64,000 nucleotides of DNA from the NCBI GenBank assembly GCA_937879855.1, contig CALFMO010000050.1, positions 128,517 to 192,516 on the forward strand, written 5' to 3'. The DNA is from an uncultured Acidobacteriaceae bacterium (lineage in GTDB: Bacteria; Acidobacteriota; Terriglobia; Terriglobales; Acidobacteriaceae). The translations under genes and the position numbers were made by a program. Below the pieces are notes generated by a model that was not told where the DNA came from, did not search any database, and saw nothing but the letters and a program-made list of their open reading frames with translations. This document shows positions 60,547 through 64,000 of this stretch, one piece after another; the stretch's first letter is position 1; every line of letters starts with the position of its first letter.

Positions 60547-60708
60547 CTACTGGATGGAACTGGCGACAGAGGAAAATACATTGTTGGCGTTGGATCCGAT
60601 CAGCCGGACAGTGCCGACGACAATCACCAGGATCACCGCCAACATGACTGCGTATTCCGCGATATCCTGCCCTTGCTGATCGCACCAAAGACTCCGCACT
60701 AGCTCCAT
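60547..60708 (-). CDS. flp: Flp-type type IVb pilin
   Basis: 53 residues. A short leader ends in ...QQG and the mature protein starts QDIAEYAVMLAVILVIVVGT, with Glu5 and Tyr6 as in Flp pilins; the hydrophobic helix mediates assembly. The leader carries a cysteine (LWCDQQG). It is the first gene of the Tad operon, 81 bases before cpaB. ATG at 60708 is the only start that gives a normal leader. Confidence 0.9.
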   Translation of the reverse strand: MELVRSLWCDQQGQDIAEYAVMLAVILVIVVGTVRLIGSNANNVFSSVASSIQ

Positions 60709-61230
60709 AGAAAGGCCCCTTTTTTCCTGATTTTCTCCGAGATCGAGTGGGACACATCCGCGCAGCTTCTGGGACTGACAGCTGGGGATTTGTCGACTCC
60801 GCTGACTAATCATACCCTGCAATATGGCGAAAAGTCGTAATTTATTGCATACCTGCCGGGGAAAAATGAAGTCCTGCCCCTGTAACGGTTTTGCGGGTTT
60901 TTGGGGTCTAGGTTGGCGGATCTTCGCCGCGGCGCGTCAGTTGGCGAGGCGGAAGGAGGCGATGTCCAACCGCACAACAAACGCGATCTCCCAGATCAAG
61001 GCTGCGTTGGCAAAGTCGCGCTCGCATTGTCGTCATTGGCAGCCCGGCTGCACGTCAAGCACACGGCAGTCAGTTCGCAACACGGCCGCCAATGACTAGC
61101 TGACAAAAGCAGGCGAGTTACACTCAGTTGCCCCGCGCAAGGCGATGATGAGTGAAATGGCGATATTGCAACAGTGATCCGGCTCGGCAGAGCCGAACCC
61201 AGTTTCGGATCGGCCGACAAGGAGAGATTC
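60709..61230. other. Intergenic region upstream of flp
   Basis: About 520 bases between flp and the convergent-side protease gene. It should hold the Tad operon promoter; an AT-rich stretch reads TATGATTAG on the minus strand near 60805-60815, but no paired -35 is convincing. Short frames here have no coding character. A small stem, GGCTCGGCAGAGCC, occurs near 61183. Confidence 0.5.
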
Positions 61231-62469
61231 TCACGGCGACAGTTCGAGCGTCATCGAGACAAAATCTATTCGGACTTTTCGTGCCTGGCTGAGGATGTCT
61301 GTGCCAAGAAGGCCGTGGTGAAAATCGTCGCCCACCGGCTTGGAGAAGACCTGAGCAGGTCGAAGAGTGGTTTTCAATCCCCCAACTCGCAGGTGTATCT
61401 CAGCCAGTGCAATTGTTTCTCTATCGTTCGAACCCCCAACCATCGTGACTTGCTGCTTACTCTTCGTCCCGCGCTGTTTCAAGAGCGGTCCAAACTCGTT
61501 CGCAAATCGTGTCCAGAGTTGCGAACCTGCGTCTTCACCAGTATCCAAAATGCAATCGAGTTCTTTTCCCTCGAACTGAACGCGCGTCACAGGACTAAGA
61601 CCGTCAAAGGACAAATTATTGGCACTATTCGCGGAACGGCCCGATCCAGGCCGGATCTCAAAGGTTCCATTCGAACTCCAGCTGATGGACTGTAAGGCGA
61701 TGGCTACGGGAATCCCGATGATGCCGCGCTCGTCGGGGCGCAAATCACTCATGGGTTGCTGCGAATCCGGCAGGATCAAGAACCCAACATTGCGCAACGA
61801 CACGCCCCCGATCCCCAGTTCGTCTACCACTGCCGTGCGCATTTTGGTCATTCCTCCGGCTGGATCGCCAACCTGGGCAGACGATTCGTCGATGGCAACT
61901 CCCAACGTTCGAGCTTCCGACTCGCTCATCACAGATAGGTTGGCGCCCGTGTCCAATAGCCAGTGAACGGTCTTCCCATGAATCGACACCGGGAGCTTCA
62001 CTCCATGTTTACTGACATCGGTGTGAATGCGGGTCGACTTAGCGATTCGGACAGATTGGTCCGGGTGTCTGCTCCATGCTGCGAATATGGCTCGCGCATT
62101 CACGACGTCCGGACTCGCTGGTTTGATCCTTAGAGCTTGATCAAGTTGCTGCACCGCCTCGGTGTATCTGCCAGATCGGACATAGAGATCCGCGAGTCTC
62201 TCATGTGCGTCTTCTGCATCATCGGAATTGGGTTCCAGCTGGATCGTCTGGCTCAGATACTTCTCTGCCGCTTTGGCGTCGTTGAACGCGGAGGCAACCG
62301 CACCCTTGTAAAGTGTAGGAGCTTCTTGGCGCTGGATGGCCTCGCGGAGCTCAAACCAGCGATGCTGGTCATATAACGGCTTCAGTGCAGGGCTCTCACC
62401 GGCTCCTGCCAAGCCTGCTAATACCAGCACGACGATCAATACGGCCCCATTCACGTCTCGCAGCCACAT
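61231..62469 (-). CDS. TPR-containing retropepsin-like aspartyl protease
   Basis: 412 residues. Signal peptide or anchor (VNGAVLIVVLVLAGLAGAGE), a helical TPR-like region (about 65-130: AAEKYLSQTIQLEPNSDDAE, then YTEAVQQLDQALRIKP), and two aspartyl protease lobes with intact D-T-G motifs: WLLDTGANLSVMSE and CILDTGEDAGSQLW. Unlike the protein at 30255-31508, the catalytic motifs are kept, so peptidase activity is plausible. The substrate is unknown. Confidence 0.8.
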   Translation of the reverse strand: MWLRDVNGAVLIVVLVLAGLAGAGESPALKPLYDQHRWFELREAIQRQEAPTLYKGAVASAFNDAKAAEKYLSQTIQLEPNSDDAEDAHERLADLYVRSGRYTEAVQQLDQALRIKPASPDVVNARAIFAAWSRHPDQSVRIAKSTRIHTDVSKHGVKLPVSIHGKTVHWLLDTGANLSVMSESEARTLGVAIDESSAQVGDPAGGMTKMRTAVVDELGIGGVSLRNVGFLILPDSQQPMSDLRPDERGIIGIPVAIALQSISWSSNGTFEIRPGSGRSANSANNLSFDGLSPVTRVQFEGKELDCILDTGEDAGSQLWTRFANEFGPLLKQRGTKSKQQVTMVGGSNDRETIALAEIHLRVGGLKTTLRPAQVFSKPVGDDFHHGLLGTDILSQARKVRIDFVSMTLELSP

Positions 62470-62691
62470 TTTCCCGACCCTTGGAATAAAGGCTAGACGA
62501 TTCGCTAGCGAAAAGGAAAGCTGCTTCGCGTTACATTTTTGGACGGTCAAGTGTCACTTGGAAGTAATGGATTGTCGTGAGCTTACGATGGTTGACAGGA
62601 TCACGGTTGTAAGCAGGCCATTACACGCTTTGTGCCGCAAAGCCGATTCTGAGTGCTGTGGCGATTTTTCGCCAGTTGGAAGCCGACAGCC

Positions 62692-63918
62692 TCATCGTGA
62701 CTTTCCGGTTTGCTTTGTAACACTACTTGAAAAGAACGGAGCGGCGACGTTTAAGATGGCCCAGTCGCGGAAGTCATTGCTGTTCTCAACACAGGCGATC
62801 ACAACCCCTTGATCAGGATAGAGGACTAACCATGAGCTACTTCCAGCCACTCCGCCGCTGTGCTCGAATTGCCGTGGCACTCCTTGACTGTCCGCGTCGT
62901 GGATGAACCAGCCGAGTGCGTAGTTCGTCTTCTTGCCAGAGTTCGTTTCTTGACGTGAGAAGATCATTGCGAGAGTGTCTTCTTTCAGGAAACCCGCCTT
63001 CAACATCGCCGAACCGAAGCGCACAAGGTCTTCCGCGGTCGAGAGGAACCCGCCCCCAGCCCACTTGTAGCTGAGATCCTCATAGTCGCTGTTTCGATAG
63101 CTGCCATCGGCCATCACGTTGTACCACCGTGCGCGATGAGGAATGATTTTTGCGCTGTCATCGGCGAGGGTGTCCTGCATTCCCAGAGGCAGAAACACTT
63201 TCTCGCGCATGAAAGCAAGAAAATCTTCTCCCGACGCTTTCTCGATCGCCGCGCTCGCAAGAACGTAACCATAGGTCGAATATGAGAACTTCGTGCCTGG
63301 AGGCGCAACCAACGGGTCATCTTTGAAGCGTTTCAGCGATTCAAGCACAGAGTGATACGCCCCGCGATCCGGCTTGCTCTCCTCGTCGGTGTTGTAGTGA
63401 CGGATGCCACCGAGGTGTCCGAGAAGTTGGCGCGTGGTTATCACGTGTCCCTTGTCAGGAAAACCGGGGACATATTGCTGTATGGGAGCATCTAGGTCGA
63501 GGCGTTTCTGTTCGTAGAGCAGCGCCGCCCCGGCAGAAGTTAAGGGCTTGGAAGTGCTTCCTATTCGAAACTTTGTTTCCGGTGTCACGGGAACACACTG
63601 TTCTAGGTCGGCAAGGCCGAATCCCTCCGCCCATATGAGTCTCCCACCTACTGCTACGGCAATGGACATGCCCGGTGGCCGCGAAACCTTGTTGTTTATC
63701 GCGGACCCGGAATTTCCCAGCAGTCCATGGTTATAAATTTCAAGAAATGCCTGCCTCGCCAACAGGATCTGCTGGGAGTACTCCGGCACAGCAAGTGTTG
63801 CTTGTTTCTCTGACCGCTGAATTGCGCTGTCCGTGCATTGAGCGACGGCAACGTTAGTTGCTGAAGCGATGGCGAAACAGACCGCCCGGGTGAGAAGCAC
63901 ATTCCCGCGTCGTGACAT
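62692..63918 (-). CDS. Serine beta-lactamase-fold hydrolase
   Basis: 408 residues with a signal peptide (cleavage near VAVAQ). The class C beta-lactamase/DD-peptidase motifs are S121-T-S-K124 (nucleophile), Y213-S-T215 in place of the usual Y-x-N, and a late HSGGVAG as the KTG-equivalent. This pattern fits esterases or peptidases of the AmpC-like/LACTB group more than true beta-lactamases. It lies on the minus strand; 82 bases remain to the window edge. Confidence 0.86.
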   Translation of the reverse strand: MSRRGNVLLTRAVCFAIASATNVAVAQCTDSAIQRSEKQATLAVPEYSQQILLARQAFLEIYNHGLLGNSGSAINNKVSRPPGMSIAVAVGGRLIWAEGFGLADLEQCVPVTPETKFRIGSTSKPLTSAGAALLYEQKRLDLDAPIQQYVPGFPDKGHVITTRQLLGHLGGIRHYNTDEESKPDRGAYHSVLESLKRFKDDPLVAPPGTKFSYSTYGYVLASAAIEKASGEDFLAFMREKVFLPLGMQDTLADDSAKIIPHRARWYNVMADGSYRNSDYEDLSYKWAGGGFLSTAEDLVRFGSAMLKAGFLKEDTLAMIFSRQETNSGKKTNYALGWFIHDADSQGVPRQFEHSGGVAGSSSWLVLYPDQGVVIACVENSNDFRDWAILNVAAPFFSSSVTKQTGKSR

Positions 63919-64000
63919 ACACAGGCAGTTTATCGGATTGTTGACGTAACCAGATGGGATGAGAAGGCCGGTCTCCGGACGGGATGCTGTACGCTCCCAA

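Noticed and set aside
60824..61099. Small plus-strand gene upstream of flp
   Set aside because: No ribosome site, no recognisable domain, and cysteine/arginine-rich composition typical of chance frames.

Overview
The window is a 64-kb stretch of a GC-rich chromosome from a Gram-negative (diderm) bacterium. LpxD, MurA, Mpl, TonB-like proteins and a Tad secretin imply an outer membrane and a meso-diaminopimelate type wall. The gene mix (tandem TonB C-terminal proteins, DUF1844 and DUF5818-like proteins, M61 peptidase, FRG and PD-(D/E)XK orphans) and the dense interspersed palindromes fit Acidobacteriota of the Terriglobia type. That assignment is inference; no rRNA gene is present. I found no tRNA, rRNA, CRISPR array or intact insertion sequence.

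Layout. 0-10.3 kb: alpha/beta hydrolase (cut by the window edge), tandem TonB-domain protein, cytochrome c, zinc-dependent phospholipase C-like protein, threonine synthase, AlaX-type tRNA editing protein, FAD oxidoreductase, lipase-maturation-factor-like protein, DoxX. 10.3-13.8 kb: gene-poor and rich in repeats. It holds three copies of a composite ~210-bp repeat, two copies of a ~95-bp terminator-like repeat, the C-terminal remnant of a REP-associated tyrosine transposase (RAYT), a small secreted protein and a PD-(D/E)XK nuclease-like orphan. 13.8-16.3 kb: a compact island of HTH-ImmA/IrrE protease, DUF4411 PIN protein and FRG-domain protein, a candidate toxin/defence module. 16.4-19.4 kb: rpsO-pnp. 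19.8-28.7 kb: housekeeping genes (murA, ribF, MBL hydrolase, DUF1844, YgfZ-like, isopropylmalate-dehydrogenase family, methyltransferase). 28.7-35.3 kb: secreted gluzincin, degenerate retropepsin-PDZ protein, MTA phosphorylase plus PfkB kinase, membrane glycosyltransferase. 35.4-43.1 kb: MgtC, a DapF homologue, LD-carboxypeptidase, Mpl, M61 peptidase, PlsC and LpxD, a cell-envelope and murein-recycling neighbourhood. 43.4-50.7 kb: SIMPL protein, NfeD-type protease, NADH dehydrogenase II, membrane protein, BNR/sialidase-fold lipoprotein. 50.7-60.7 kb: Tad/Flp pilus operon on the minus strand (flp, cpaB, cpaC, cpaE/tadZ, cpaF/tadA, tadB, tadC) continuing into a DUF192 gene and a very large proline/glycine-rich TonB-like gene. 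61.2-63.9 kb: TPR-retropepsin protein and a serine beta-lactamase-fold hydrolase.

Main points of interest. (1) A 48-bp palindrome beginning GGGTGCCCC lies inside ndh exactly in frame and adds 16 residues. Two other copies (rpsO-pnp spacer, 44.1 kb) keep ends and loop but have different, still self-complementary stems. (2) Many GTAG-footed palindromes and a RAYT remnant point to a REP/RAYT system; one REP supplies the stop codon of its neighbour gene. (3) The DapF homologue has serine at both catalytic cysteine positions and sits directly upstream of murein-recycling genes. (4) The ImmA-PIN-FRG island. (5) The 838-residue TonB-like protein is translationally coupled to DUF192 at the end of the Tad operon.
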